Notes: generated by a model from the letters alone, not told the origin. Positions 20,176 through 29,725 are shown, numbered from the stretch's first letter. The stretch is 64,000 nucleotides of DNA from Nonomuraea endophytica (GCF_014203235.1 NZ_JACHIN010000010.1:1-64000); one strand, 5' to 3'. Numbers and translations: made by a program.

Positions 20176-20391
20176 CCGCCGCCATGGGCGCGCGCCCGTG
20201 CAAGGTCGCCCGGCAGTCTGACGTGGTCCTCGCCGCGACGGCGATCCGTAGACCGGGCGCCGCTGCCCAGTTCGCCACCGCACGCTCGCGCTGATCCCAC
20301 CACACGGCTCCCTGCTGCGGTGGCTTCCCACGGCCCGTCACCGCGCGGCGCGGGACGGCTATCGCCCCACGCTTCTGTGGCTTTTTGTGGG

Positions 20392-21075
20392 TTAGGGGAG
20401 TGCGCCTGGGGTGATCAGGCCGGTTTCGTAGGCCAGGACCACTGCCTGGACGCGGTCGCGTAGGCCGAGCTTGGTCAGGACGTTGCCCACGTGCGTCTTG
20501 ACCGTGGTCTCGCTCACCACCAGCTTGGCCGCGATCTCCGCGTTGGACATGCCCTTGGCGATGAGCTTGAGCACTTCCAGCTCCCGCTCCGTCAGCCGGT
20601 CCAGCCGCGCCGGAGTGCTCTCCTGGTAGGCGGAGGGCAGCTTGGCGGCGAAGCGGTCCAGCAGGCGGCGCGTCACGCTGGGCGCCACGATCGCGTCGCC
20701 GTCGGCCACGACCCGGATCGCCTGCACGAGCTCGTCCGGCGGCACGTCCTTGAGCAGGAACCCCGAGGCCCCCGCCCGCAACGCCTCCACGATGTACTCG
20801 TCCAGGTCGAACGTCGTCAGCACCAGCACCTTCGGCACATGCGCCCCGGACGCCGCCTCGCGCACGATCCGCCGCGTGGCCTCAATGCCGTCGACACCGG
20901 GCATCCGGATGTCCATCAGCACCACGTCGGGCAGCAGGGCCCTGGTCTGTTCCTGCGCGTCCTTGCCGTCGCCGGCCTGGCCCACCACCGTGATGTCGGG
21001 CTCGGCCTCGAGGATCAGGCGGAAACCGGTACGCAGCAGCGGCTGGTCGTCCACCAGCAGCACTCTGATCGTCAT
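20392..21075 (-). CDS. Two-component response regulator, NarL/LuxR family
   Basis: Cytoplasmic regulator of 227 residues. The receiver domain opens IRVLLVDDQPLLRTGF, with phosphoacceptor Asp 55 in VLMDIRMPG and the conserved Lys in FLLKDVPPDEL. The LuxR-type helix-turn-helix is LTERELEVLKLIAKGMSNAE, then ETTVKTHVGNVLTKL. Start ATG 21075 overlaps the kinase stop by four bases, so the pair is co-translated. Target genes are unknown; the convergent peptide transporter is a neighbour but not an obvious target. Confidence 0.94.
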   Translation of the reverse strand: MTIRVLLVDDQPLLRTGFRLILEAEPDITVVGQAGDGKDAQEQTRALLPDVVLMDIRMPGVDGIEATRRIVREAASGAHVPKVLVLTTFDLDEYIVEALRAGASGFLLKDVPPDELVQAIRVVADGDAIVAPSVTRRLLDRFAAKLPSAYQESTPARLDRLTERELEVLKLIAKGMSNAEIAAKLVVSETTVKTHVGNVLTKLGLRDRVQAVVLAYETGLITPGALP

Positions 21076-22274
21076 CTTCCGTCCTTCAGCGGGAACCTGG
21101 CCCGCACCTCGAAACCGCCCCCCGGTCGAGGACCGATGCTCAGGATTCCACCATAAAGCGCCACCCGCTCGCGAATCCCCACCAAACCATGCCCTGGCCG
21201 CGCCGCCACTCCGGCCGCGCCCCGGCCGTCGTCTGCGACCCGCACGTCCAGTTCGCGCGGCTCGTGCCGTACGGTCACCACGGCCTCAGCCCCCGGCCCG
21301 GCATGCCGCAAGCTGTTGGTCAGACCCTCCTGAACCAGCCGATAAGCCGCCAGCTCAATCCCCGCGGGAACGGGCGCCTCGTGTCCCTCGACCGTCAGCC
21401 GCGTCGCCAGCCCCGCCTCGCGCATCTGCTCCACCAGCGCCGGCAACGCCGACATCCCCGGCTGCGGCCCCAGCTCGGCCGGCGAACCGGCGCGCAGCAC
21501 GCCCACGATGTCCCGCATCTCCGCCATCGCCTTGCGCCCGGTGTGCTCGACGGCCGACAGCGCCTCGCCGGCCAGTTCAGGATCGGACAGCAGCACCTTG
21601 CGCGCCGCCGCGGCCTGCACCGTCATCACGCTCACGTGGTGCGCGATCACGTCGTGCAGCTCACGCGCGATCCGCGAGCGCTCCTCGGCGCGCGCCGCCC
21701 GCGTGTCTGCCTCCCTGGCGCGCTCCAGCCGCGCCGCCCGGTCCTTGAGCTCCTCGAAGTACGCCCGCCGCAGCCGGATCGCCCGCCCCACCCCCCAGGC
21801 CCCGGCCAGCAGCACCACCACGACAAGATGGTCCGCCCAGGTGAGCGCGTCGAGCGGGCTGAGCAGCGCCCCCGTCGCATAGACCAGCATCGCGAACATC
21901 AACGCCGCCAGCGCCACCGCCAGCCCACGCCTGGCCGCCACCGAATACAACAGCACCAGCCCCGCGACGCTGGCCAGCCCCAAGCTGTAACCAAGGGAGT
22001 TGAGCAGAGTGTCCGGCACCGCACTGGCCAGCAGCGCCCCCACGGGCCACTGTCGCCGAACGGCCAGCGGCGCCGCCGTCAGCACGACCAGCGCCCCGCC
22101 CACCAGATCCGGCGACCTTACCGCTCCGGCGGGCTGGCCCGGCTGGGACAGGAGGTCGGCGGCGTCGTAGAAGAGAAACAACGCGAGCGAGCCCGCGGCC
22201 AGCACCACGGCAAGGACCGTGTCGCGAAACAGGGCTCGATCGTTGCGCACGAATTCACTGTAGGCCCAGCTCAA
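21072..22274 (-). CDS. Sensor histidine kinase, HisKA_3 type (NarX/DesK-like)
   Basis: Membrane kinase of 400 residues with several N-terminal hydrophobic segments (TVLAVVLAAGSLALFLFY and later VAGLVLLYSVAARRGLAVAL). A dimerisation/phosphoacceptor helix follows with the His in SRIARELHDVIAHHVSVM, then a HATPase domain ending RPGHGLVGIRERVALYGG. I choose TTG 22274 because AGGAGG lies nine bases upstream; an in-frame extension upstream lacks similarity. The ribosome site can pair with TCCTCC at 22296-22301 in a short hairpin. Confidence 0.85.
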   Translation of the reverse strand: MSWAYSEFVRNDRALFRDTVLAVVLAAGSLALFLFYDAADLLSQPGQPAGAVRSPDLVGGALVVLTAAPLAVRRQWPVGALLASAVPDTLLNSLGYSLGLASVAGLVLLYSVAARRGLAVALAALMFAMLVYATGALLSPLDALTWADHLVVVVLLAGAWGVGRAIRLRRAYFEELKDRAARLERAREADTRAARAEERSRIARELHDVIAHHVSVMTVQAAAARKVLLSDPELAGEALSAVEHTGRKAMAEMRDIVGVLRAGSPAELGPQPGMSALPALVEQMREAGLATRLTVEGHEAPVPAGIELAAYRLVQEGLTNSLRHAGPGAEAVVTVRHEPRELDVRVADDGRGAAGVAARPGHGLVGIRERVALYGGILSIGPRPGGGFEVRARFPLKDGR

Positions 22275-22661
22275 GCCGTGACTCCTCCTACCTTGGGAGG
22301 AATCCGCCCTCCTCACCCCAGCCGCCCACCACCCCGCCTCCGGTCGCAGGCCAGCCTTCACCGCCTCGGGCCACCTCGCACCCACGCCGCCTCAGGCGCC
22401 GCGTCAGAGGGCTGTGGGCGCTCAGGCCCATGACACGGCGCTCCCGGAGTCGGGGCGCGCCCACCCACGCCGTACCCGTGGTCCGCCCGGCAAGGGCCGT
22501 GGCGCGCTGCCCGTGCAGTGGCGGGCTGCCCACGCCCAGGCCGCTGTGCCCGTGGCGCGCCCCGGCCACGTGGCTGGAGGCCGTGGTGTCAGGGGGCGAG
22601 GCCGGGCTGTCGCGTGGCCGCTCTGCTCAGGAGCGCGCCGTCGGAGCACGTGGCTGGGAGG
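22275..22661. other. 387-bp interval without a recognised gene
   Basis: Very GC-rich sequence between the kinase start and the nuclease stop. It should contain the kinase promoter. Apart from the small ribosome-site hairpin at 22283-22301 I see no gene, repeat or clear terminator. Confidence 0.5.
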
Positions 22662-23519
22662 TTAGAGTTCGTCGGTTGCTGCTCGGCGGGTGCGGGTGGT
22701 GTCGCCGGGGCGGCGGTCGGGGACGGGCGGGGGAGTGCCGCCGAACTCCGGGCACAGCGCCTGGTGGTCGCACCAGTCGCACAGCCGCGACCGCCGTGCC
22801 CGCCACTCACCGGTCTCCAGCGCCCGCCGGATCGCCGTCCACAGCGCCTCCACCTTCCGCTCGGTGGCGCGGAGGTCGGCCTCGTCGGGGGCGTACCGCA
22901 GGACCTCGCCGGCGCCGCCCAGATAAACCAGCTGCAGCAACCGGGGCACGGAGCCGCGCAGCCGCCACAGCACCAGCGCGTAGAACTTCATCTGGAACAG
23001 CGCCTTGGCCTCGAAGTCGGGCCCGGGGGCGCTGCCGGTCTTGTAGTCGACGACCCGCACCTCGCCCGTGGGCGCCACGTCCAGCCGGTCGACGTAGCCG
23101 CGCAGCAGGAGGCCGCTGTCCAGCACGGCCTCCACATACAGCTCGCGCTCGGCCGGTTCGAGCCTTGTCGGGTCCTCCAGGGTGAAGTAGCGCTCCAGCA
23201 TCGCCCGCGCCTGGTCGAGCCACTCGCGTTGCTCGGCGTCGTCGGCGAACATCTCGGCGAACGCGGGCTCCTCGCCCAGCAGGCGCTCCCACTGCGGGTC
23301 CAGCAGCTCCAGGGCCGCCGCCACCGACCTGCGGGGCGCGGGCAGGTCATAGAGGCGCTCCAGCACGGCGTGGACCACCGTGCCGCGCACGGCCGCCTGT
23401 GACGGCTTCTCCGGCAGCTGGTCGATCACCCGGAAGCGGTAGAGAAGCGGACAGGTCATGAAGTCGCCCGCCCGGGAGGGGGAGAGGGCTCCGATGATCA
23501 CCGGTTCGGTCAACGTCAT
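22662..23519 (-). CDS. RecB-family PD-(D/E)XK nuclease with probable [4Fe-4S] cluster
   Basis: Cytoplasmic nuclease-like protein of 285 residues. Nuclease motifs are GYVDRLD followed by VRVVDYKTG, with an N-terminal motif GTVVHAVLERLY. One Cys in FMTCPLLYRFR and three in RLCDWCDHQALCPE form the spaced Cys set of AddB/Cas4-like iron-sulfur nucleases. It has no CRISPR neighbours. The start ATG 23519 is supported by TACAGT seven bases upstream (leaderless). Divergent from the M50 protease, as in other actinomycete genomes near trmI and arc. Substrate is unknown. Confidence 0.85.
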   Translation of the reverse strand: MTLTEPVIIGALSPSRAGDFMTCPLLYRFRVIDQLPEKPSQAAVRGTVVHAVLERLYDLPAPRRSVAAALELLDPQWERLLGEEPAFAEMFADDAEQREWLDQARAMLERYFTLEDPTRLEPAERELYVEAVLDSGLLLRGYVDRLDVAPTGEVRVVDYKTGSAPGPDFEAKALFQMKFYALVLWRLRGSVPRLLQLVYLGGAGEVLRYAPDEADLRATERKVEALWTAIRRALETGEWRARRSRLCDWCDHQALCPEFGGTPPPVPDRRPGDTTRTRRAATDEL

Positions 23520-23532
23520 GCACCGCACTGTA
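23520..23532 (-). promoter_or_regulatory. Leaderless -10 element of the RecB-like gene
   Basis: On the minus strand TACAGT (23532-23527) stands seven bases before ATG 23519, with no ribosome-binding site. This supports 23519 rather than the ATG at 23528. Confidence 0.45.
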
Positions 23533-23629
23533 GGTCAAGACCCCGACAGAATGGGGGCCGCGAAACCAGGTTCGCGCCATCCGCCGCGTAGCATCAAGGC
23601 AGCAACAGCACGATCTCAGAGGGAGTCCA

Positions 23630-24760
23630 GTGAGCGACCAGCGGCCGCGGCAGGAATTCTCCGGTCTTCGGATGGGAAGCCCGTTCGGCATCCCGGTATA
23701 CGTGTCGTGGACCTGGCTCATCATCGCGGGCTTCATCACCATCAGCTTCCAGGACGTCTTCCGGCTGCCCGGCATGGGGGACTTCGAGGCATACGGGGTG
23801 GCCTTCGCCTTCGCCGTACTCCTCTATCTGTCGGTTCTTCTGCACGAGCTCGCGCACAGCGTCCTCGCCAAGTGGTACGGCCTGCCGGTCCGGCGCATCA
23901 CGCTCTACCTCCTCGGCGGCGTGTCCGAGATCGAGAAGGAGCCGCCGACGCCCGGCAAGGAGTTCATGATCGCCGCGGCGGGGCCGATCCTGTCGCTGGG
24001 GCTGGCGGCGGTGGGGCTGCTGGCCGACGCGTTCTTGATCGACGGGGCAGGCATCCCCGAGGTGCTGATCCGGCAGCTGTGGTGGTCGAACCTGATCGTC
24101 GGCGTGTTCAACCTGCTGCCCGGCCTGCCGCTCGACGGCGGGCGCATGCTGCGCGCCGGCGTGTGGAAGCTCACCGCCAGCCCGGGGCGCGGCACCGTCG
24201 CCGCCGGCTGGACCGGCAGGGGCCTGGCGGTCGTGCTGATCCTCGTCCCGGTGGCGCTGTCGCTGCTGAGCGACCGTCCGATCGACACGCTGCAGCTGGT
24301 GTGGTCGGTGGTGCTGGCCTCGTTCATCTGGATGGGCGCCAGCCAGGCGCTGAACGTCGCCCGCATCCGTGCCCGCATCCCCCAGGTCAACGCCCGCCAG
24401 CTGGCCCGCAGGGCGATCCCGGTGATCGCCTCGACGCCGCTGTCGGAGGCGTTGCGCCAGGCGGCCGAGCAGAAGGCGGGCGCCGTCGTCGTCGTCGACC
24501 ACGACGGCAGGCCGGTGGCGATCGTCAACGAGGCCGCCGTCCAGGCCACCCCCGAACACCGCCGCCCGTGGGTCGAGGTCGGAGCGCTGGCCAAGTCCCT
24601 GGAGCCCGCCATGGTCCTGGCCGCCGACCTCACCGGGGAGCCCTTGATCGACGCCATGCGCGAGTCGCCCGCGGCCGAGTATCTGCTGGTCGAGCGGGGT
24701 GGCGAGATCTACGGCGTGCTCACCACCGCCGACGTCAACCGGGTCTTCTCGGGGGTCTGA
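23630..24760 (+). CDS. Site-2 protease (M50 family) with C-terminal CBS domains
   Basis: Membrane metalloprotease of 376 residues. The zinc motif is H72-ELAH in a membrane segment (FAVLLYLSVLLHELAHSVLA), and the second motif is NLLPGLPLDGGRML, near residue 165. Five or six hydrophobic segments are visible. Residues about 250-375 carry CBS-type sequence (ASTPLSEALRQAAEQ, and LLVERGGEIYGVLTTADV), likely a nucleotide sensor. It cuts membrane-embedded substrates, which are unknown here. GTG 23630 is preceded by GAGGGAG. Confidence 0.93.
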   Translation: MSDQRPRQEFSGLRMGSPFGIPVYVSWTWLIIAGFITISFQDVFRLPGMGDFEAYGVAFAFAVLLYLSVLLHELAHSVLAKWYGLPVRRITLYLLGGVSEIEKEPPTPGKEFMIAAAGPILSLGLAAVGLLADAFLIDGAGIPEVLIRQLWWSNLIVGVFNLLPGLPLDGGRMLRAGVWKLTASPGRGTVAAGWTGRGLAVVLILVPVALSLLSDRPIDTLQLVWSVVLASFIWMGASQALNVARIRARIPQVNARQLARRAIPVIASTPLSEALRQAAEQKAGAVVVVDHDGRPVAIVNEAAVQATPEHRRPWVEVGALAKSLEPAMVLAADLTGEPLIDAMRESPAAEYLLVERGGEIYGVLTTADVNRVFSGV

Positions 24761-24955
24761 CTGTTTTCCCCCCACAGGTCTGGCCGATAGGGTGCCATTT
24801 GGTCAGACTTGCACCAGTGCGGGGTTTGCCACGGTCCAGGGGTTTCACCGAATCGAGACCTTGGCTCCGCGGCCGACTGGGTATGCGTAAGGCTGGCGGC
24901 CAGCACCAAGGTGCCGGTGCCGCACAACCGCCGGCTTCCGGGGAGGAGAGGTTCA

Positions 24956-26467
24956 GTGACGGACCAGGGCTTCGGAGTGGTGCGTCCGCTTCCTGGCAAC
25001 GGGCTGGTCGCCTACGTGGGCGGCCTGCTGCTGGTATGCGACGCTTCTGAGGCGACCGGAACCGAGCTGATCGAGGCCTTGCGGGAGACCGCCGCCACCG
25101 GTGGCGACGGCAGGGCCCTAGCCCGCCGCGCCGCCCAGGCGCTGGCCCGCGCGATGACCGGCGACCCGGCCACCTGCGCCGTGGCCGGGCCGGTGGGCGG
25201 CGGCGTGGCCGTACTCGTCAGCGGGGCGGCCACCGCCACGGTCACCACGGCCGACGGCGAGACCCGCCTGTCCGGCAGCGACTCCCTCACCTGGGCTGAC
25301 CGGCTCATCGCCGGACACGTGCACCGGGTCGAGCTGAGCCTGCCGGGGGCGGGGCAGCCGCATCCGGCGGTTCAGTTCGACGGGGGCGTGGTCGGCGGCG
25401 CGGGCCTGGTCGCGGACATGATCGACGCCCCCGCCCATGCGCCCGCCGCTCCTTCCCCCGCGCCCGCAAAGCCCGCCGAACGGCGCTCGGCTTCGCGGCC
25501 GCTGACCGAGGAGCTCCCGCACACCGCCATCCACATGGACCCGGACCTCCTGCCGCAGCCCAAGCCGGAGCCGGCTCCCGTGCAGATGGCTCCGTACCCG
25601 ATGCCGAGCCCGGAGCCGGCCCGCGAGGAGCGCCCGCCGTCCGGCCCGCAGCCGGTGCCCGAGCAGCACTTCGACCAGCCCCCGTACGAGCCGCAGCAGC
25701 CCTCGTTCGACCAGCCGCCGTTCGAGCAGCAGTCCACGTTCGACCAGCCGCCCTTCGAGGCGCAGCAGCAGCCCTCCCCCTTCGACCAGCCGCCCTTCGA
25801 CCAGCCCCCGTTCGACCAGCCCCCGTTCGACCAGCAGGGCGCGTCGTCCGGACAGCAGCCCGCGCAGGACCCGTGGGGCCCGCCGCCGCAGCAGACGCCC
25901 CCGCCGCTGCCGTCGTCAGCGCCCATGGGCGCGGCGCCGAGGCACGACGAGCAGCCCGCCGGCAACGGCGCCGCGCCGTCCGACGGCGACCAGCGCCCCA
26001 TGGTCTACGGCGTGGACTGCAAGAACGACCACTTCAACGACCCCCGCGTCCCCTACTGCGCGGTCTGCGGCATCGCGCTCGTGCAGCGCACGCTCGTCCC
26101 CTACAAGGGCCCGCGCCCGTCGCTCGGCGTCCTCATCCTGGACGACGGCATGGCGCTGCCCCTGGAGGCCGACTACCTGCTGGGCCGCGACCCCGAGCGC
26201 GCTCCCGAGGTGGCCGGCGGCACCGCCCGCCCCGCCAAGGTCACCAGCCCCGACGGCTCGGTCTCCCGCCGCCACCTGCGCGTCGCCCTGGACGGCTGGG
26301 ACGTCAACCTCGTCGACCTCGGCTCCGTCAACGGCACCCAGATCCAGCCGCCCGGCGACCCGAACTTCTACGACATTCCCCCGAACGAGCCCGTCACCAT
26401 CACCCCCGGCACCACCGTCCGCGTCGGCGTCTCCCGCACCATGCGCTTCGAAGCGCACCGAGGCTGA
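24956..26467 (+). CDS. FHA-domain protein with zinc ribbon and Gln/Pro-rich repeat linker
   Basis: Cytoplasmic protein of 503 residues. Residues 1-155 form an unassigned N-terminal domain. Residues about 170-350 are a Pro/Gln-rich linker with an FDQPPF or FEQQ hexapeptide repeated about nine times (25669-25850). A zinc-ribbon-like motif CKNDHFNDPRVPYCAVCG follows. The C-terminal FHA domain has LLGRDPE, SRRHLRV and LGSVNGTQI, the phosphothreonine-binding residues. GTG 24956 is preceded by GGGAGGAGAG. It probably scaffolds Ser/Thr-kinase signalling, but no kinase gene is in the window. Confidence 0.85.
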   Translation: MTDQGFGVVRPLPGNGLVAYVGGLLLVCDASEATGTELIEALRETAATGGDGRALARRAAQALARAMTGDPATCAVAGPVGGGVAVLVSGAATATVTTADGETRLSGSDSLTWADRLIAGHVHRVELSLPGAGQPHPAVQFDGGVVGGAGLVADMIDAPAHAPAAPSPAPAKPAERRSASRPLTEELPHTAIHMDPDLLPQPKPEPAPVQMAPYPMPSPEPAREERPPSGPQPVPEQHFDQPPYEPQQPSFDQPPFEQQSTFDQPPFEAQQQPSPFDQPPFDQPPFDQPPFDQQGASSGQQPAQDPWGPPPQQTPPPLPSSAPMGAAPRHDEQPAGNGAAPSDGDQRPMVYGVDCKNDHFNDPRVPYCAVCGIALVQRTLVPYKGPRPSLGVLILDDGMALPLEADYLLGRDPERAPEVAGGTARPAKVTSPDGSVSRRHLRVALDGWDVNLVDLGSVNGTQIQPPGDPNFYDIPPNEPVTITPGTTVRVGVSRTMRFEAHRG

Positions 26468-26753
26468 CCGCATCTCATTTCGAGAGACGCGTCCCTTCTC
26501 TTTGGACTGCTGGTCTTGTCGCGTCACGGCTTCTCGCGTCACGGCTTCTCGCGTTGCGGCCTTTAGGGTTACGGCCTTTTTGGGGTTACGGCAAGCCCCG
26601 CCCACCCCCACCCGCCGCAGGTGGCGTGCGGCCCTCCAGGGGAACGGTCATCGGCCGCGCGCCCGCCCCGCCGTGACGTGCGCAACGTCGGCCACCCGAC
26701 CGCGCCCACCACACCCAGAGGCGCCCTGAAGGACGCCCGGACACGCGGCAGGG
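26468..26753 (+). repeat. Dispersed element copy C with short tandem units
   Basis: Between convergent genes. Units of the form GTCACGGCTTCTCGC and GTTACGGCCTTTTTG (26522-26581) lead into TTACGGCAAGCC at 26586-26597 and then CCCACCCCCACCCGCCG. This copy shows best that the element is built from variable TTACGGC-TTTT units ending in one conserved TTACGGCAAGCC. Confidence 0.75.
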
Positions 26754-29672
26754 TCAGTGGCGGGTCAGGGCCTTGGCCAGTTCGGCGGGGGAGTTGACGC
26801 CCAGTTTCCAGTAGGCCTGGTTGCGGTGGTTCATGGCGGTTCGGATGGCGATGCCCAGGCGTTCGGCGATCTCGCGGTGACTCAGACCGGCGGCCGTCAG
26901 TTTGGCCACCTGGAGTTCCCGGCTGGTGAGGTTGGGGGCTGCCAGGCCGCGCAGGGCGGGGGTGTCGACGCCCTGGCAGGCTCCGGCCAGGGACCAGGCT
27001 TCCGTGGCGGCTGCCCGGGCGGCCTTTTCTCCCTTTGTGTGGCGGAGCAGGGAGGCGGCTTGGGCGGCTGCCTCCGCCGCGTGCAGGCGCATGCCCAGGG
27101 TGTCGAAGCCGGCTGCCACGTCCAGGAGGCCGTTCGGGTCGTCGGCGGCCAGGGCGCGGGCCTGGCGGGCGGCCAGCCGTACCCTGGAGCCGTCCATCAC
27201 TGAGGCGAGCTCTTCCAGGCGGGGGAGGGCGGAGTGGGGTGCGCCGAGGCGTACCGCGTCGTGCAGGGCCACCGACTCGAACGCCGACAGGCCCGCCTCG
27301 CGGCACTCCGCGGCGGCGGTGAGGGCGAGTTCGGCGGCGTGTTCCAGTTCGCCGGCCGCGGCGGCTATCCAGACGCGGGTCAGCGCCACCCAGCGGGTGA
27401 ACGCCGTCCACGTGGCGCGGTTGCGGTCCAGGGCGGCGCGCAGGGTCGCGCGGGCGGCCGGGGCGTCACCCCTAAGCGCCTGAACCGCCGCGTACGCCCC
27501 CATACAGCCGCCTACGGTCACGGCGGTCTCGTGGTTGGCCGGGGAGTGGAGGATGAGGAGTGCGGCGCCCAGTTCGCCTCTGAGGGTCGCCGCGTGGCCC
27601 CGGGAGAGCGCCAGGCTGCCTTCGCCGCGCGACCATCCGCGCTGACCGGCCAGTTCGGCGCGCATGGAGGCGATCGCCTGGTCCATGAGGGGGAGGTCGC
27701 CGGCGAAGTAGCCGCACATGGCCCAGGTGGAGTGCAGGGGCGAGACCAGGGCGGGGATGCCGTCGCGCCAGGACTGGGCCTCGTCCAGGGCCTCGCGGAC
27801 CAGTTCGGCCGCCTCCCTGGTGTGGCCGGAGTAGCAGAGGGCCAGGGCTCGCGAGTTCAGCACCTGGGCCCGTAGCACTGGGCCCAGGTGCACCCCGCGC
27901 GTCTGTCCTGGCACCTCGCCGTGGAAGGCAACCGCGTCGGGGAGAGCCGCTTCCTCCGGGAGGGTGGCCGCCTGGGGGAGGGGGGCGTCCTCCGGTACTG
28001 GCATGCCGGAGGTGCCGGTGACGATGGCCTTGAGCGGGACGGGGTCGCCGGTGTCCGGGTGCTCTTCCACCGGTCGGATGGTGGACGGCGGCACAAGGGC
28101 CGGTGGGCCGGTCAGGGGGTGGCGGTGCGGGGGTGGGGGTGTGCCGGACGTCAGGAGGGTGTCGCTCAGGTGGAGGGCGTCGGCGGGGCGGGCGGCCGAG
28201 GCCGTCAGGGACAGGCGGCGGGTGGCCAGTTGCAGGCGCAGGGCCGGGTCTCGCAGGGACTTCTCGGTGGTGGCCAGCAGGTCGAGGGCGTCGCCCAGGC
28301 GGTCCATGCCCCAGGCCAGGTTGCTGGCGACGGCCTGGACCAGGCGGGCGCGGCCGGGTTCGTCGCGGGGCGGGGGAACGGCGTCCAGGACCGCGCGGGC
28401 ACGATCGGGCTGCTGGGCGTAGTCGAGGACGGTGGCCAACTGGATAGCCGCCGCCGTGTTTCCCGTGTTTCCCGTGTTTCCCGCGGTCGCCCCCGTGGTG
28501 CCGCGGGCTGTGCCGGCGTCGATGCTGGCCTCGACCGCGGCCTCGCCCAGGCGGATCGCGGTCGGGTAGTCGTGTGCGGCCCACGCGAGGCGGCAGGCGG
28601 CCAGCAGCGGCTCCGGGGCCGCGCCCAGGCCGGCGGTCAGCCGCCAGACGGTGACGCGGACGAGGTCCTCCACGCGGCGCAGGCCGGTGGGTTCGACGGC
28701 GGCGACGAGGTCGGCGTGCCTGCGGCGGCGGCGCAGTTCCGGGCAGTGGTCGCGGGCGACCTCGCCGTAGAGGGGGTGGCCGAGGCGGGCGATCTCACGG
28801 CGGCGGTCCACGGCGACCTTGATGAGGCCGCGTTCCTCCGCCTCCAGCACCGCCTCCTCCGAGCACAGGGCCGACAGGGTCCTGGCGCCCACCGGCTCGG
28901 CGAAGGCCGTGTACTCCAGCACCGCCTTCAGGGCCGGTGACAGGGCGCCGATGCGTTCGTGGATGAGGTCGGCCAGGCGCGGGGCCAAGGGCGGGTCGCC
29001 GGTCAGCTTCCACACGCCCTGGATGGGGTGGAGCGATCCAGCGGCGCGCGCCGCCGTCACGACCTCCTGAAGGAACAGCGCGTTGCCCTCGGTGATCTCG
29101 CCCAGGCGCCGGGCGGTGGCGTCGTCGGGCGGCCCGCCGAGCGCGGCGGCGAGCACGGCCACGAGGTCGGCGTCGCTGAACGGCTCCACGTCGAGGCGGC
29201 GGACATGGCCGTCGCGCCAGAGGCCCGTCATCGAGTCGGGCGCGGGCTCGCCGGTGCGGAGCGTGGCCACGAGGCGGGCCTGCCGGCCCCGTACCAGGGA
29301 GGCGACGACCTCGGCCGAGTGGCTGTCGAGCAGGTGCGCGTCGTCCACGGCGAGGACGAGGGTGCGGCCGCGGGCCTGCTTGAGGAGTTCCTCGCCCGCC
29401 CAGCGCAGCGTGTTGACCAGGTGGGGCGGGTGGTCGCGGGGGATGAGGTCGGCCAGCGCGCCGTTGGGGATGCCGCTGGCCGCCTTGGTCGCGGTGATCG
29501 GCAGGAGGGTGACCCGGCCCGGCCGGAAGGCCTCCAGGATCTTCCCGGCGAGCCTGCTCTTGCCCACCCCGGCGGGACCGGCGACGAGCACCCCTTGCGC
29601 GGTCGGGTCACGCGCGAGGCGGACCAGATGTTCCAGTTCCTGCCTGCGCCCGGCGAACGGCCAGGTCTTCAT
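26754..29672 (-). CDS. STAND-type AAA ATPase transcriptional regulator with LuxR C-terminus (MalT-like)
   Basis: Cytoplasmic regulator of 972 residues. The N-terminal NTPase has Walker A VAGPAGVGKSRLAG (near residue 31-44) and Walker B LVLAVDDAHLLDS (near 110). A long helical repeat region of TPR type follows. The LuxR helix-turn-helix is at the end (LTSRELQVAKLTAAGLSHRE, then NHRNQAYWKLGV). A GTGTTTCCC triplicate at 28456-28482 encodes Gly-Asn-Thr repeats. Start ATG 29672 has TAATCT six bases upstream and no ribosome site, so it is probably leaderless. Divergent from the DUF4145-YbaK gene across 53 bp. Confidence 0.9.
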   Translation of the reverse strand: MKTWPFAGRRQELEHLVRLARDPTAQGVLVAGPAGVGKSRLAGKILEAFRPGRVTLLPITATKAASGIPNGALADLIPRDHPPHLVNTLRWAGEELLKQARGRTLVLAVDDAHLLDSHSAEVVASLVRGRQARLVATLRTGEPAPDSMTGLWRDGHVRRLDVEPFSDADLVAVLAAALGGPPDDATARRLGEITEGNALFLQEVVTAARAAGSLHPIQGVWKLTGDPPLAPRLADLIHERIGALSPALKAVLEYTAFAEPVGARTLSALCSEEAVLEAEERGLIKVAVDRRREIARLGHPLYGEVARDHCPELRRRRRHADLVAAVEPTGLRRVEDLVRVTVWRLTAGLGAAPEPLLAACRLAWAAHDYPTAIRLGEAAVEASIDAGTARGTTGATAGNTGNTGNTAAAIQLATVLDYAQQPDRARAVLDAVPPPRDEPGRARLVQAVASNLAWGMDRLGDALDLLATTEKSLRDPALRLQLATRRLSLTASAARPADALHLSDTLLTSGTPPPPHRHPLTGPPALVPPSTIRPVEEHPDTGDPVPLKAIVTGTSGMPVPEDAPLPQAATLPEEAALPDAVAFHGEVPGQTRGVHLGPVLRAQVLNSRALALCYSGHTREAAELVREALDEAQSWRDGIPALVSPLHSTWAMCGYFAGDLPLMDQAIASMRAELAGQRGWSRGEGSLALSRGHAATLRGELGAALLILHSPANHETAVTVGGCMGAYAAVQALRGDAPAARATLRAALDRNRATWTAFTRWVALTRVWIAAAAGELEHAAELALTAAAECREAGLSAFESVALHDAVRLGAPHSALPRLEELASVMDGSRVRLAARQARALAADDPNGLLDVAAGFDTLGMRLHAAEAAAQAASLLRHTKGEKAARAAATEAWSLAGACQGVDTPALRGLAAPNLTSRELQVAKLTAAGLSHREIAERLGIAIRTAMNHRNQAYWKLGVNSPAELAKALTRH

Positions 29673-29689
29673 ACTGGGAGATTACGCCC

Positions 29690-29725
29690 TTGATGCAGTT
29701 TATGTGATCGAATATCTTCCGTTCT
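29690..29725 (+). promoter_or_regulatory. Promoter of the DUF4145-YbaK/EACC1 operon
   Basis: A -35 like TTGATG (29690-29695), a 17-bp spacer, and a -10 like TATCTT (29713-29718). The GTG start follows seven bases later without a ribosome site, so the transcript is probably leaderless. On the other strand TAATCT serves the STAND gene in the same 53 bp. Confidence 0.55.

Larger units (their letters stand above)
20080..20391 (+). other. 312-bp convergent intergenic region (terminator plus dispersed element)
   Basis: It lies between the convergent dppF-type gene and the response-regulator gene. It contains the terminator at 20094-20133 and copy B of the dispersed element. The remaining 200 bp is GC-rich with no gene. 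Confidence 0.7.
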
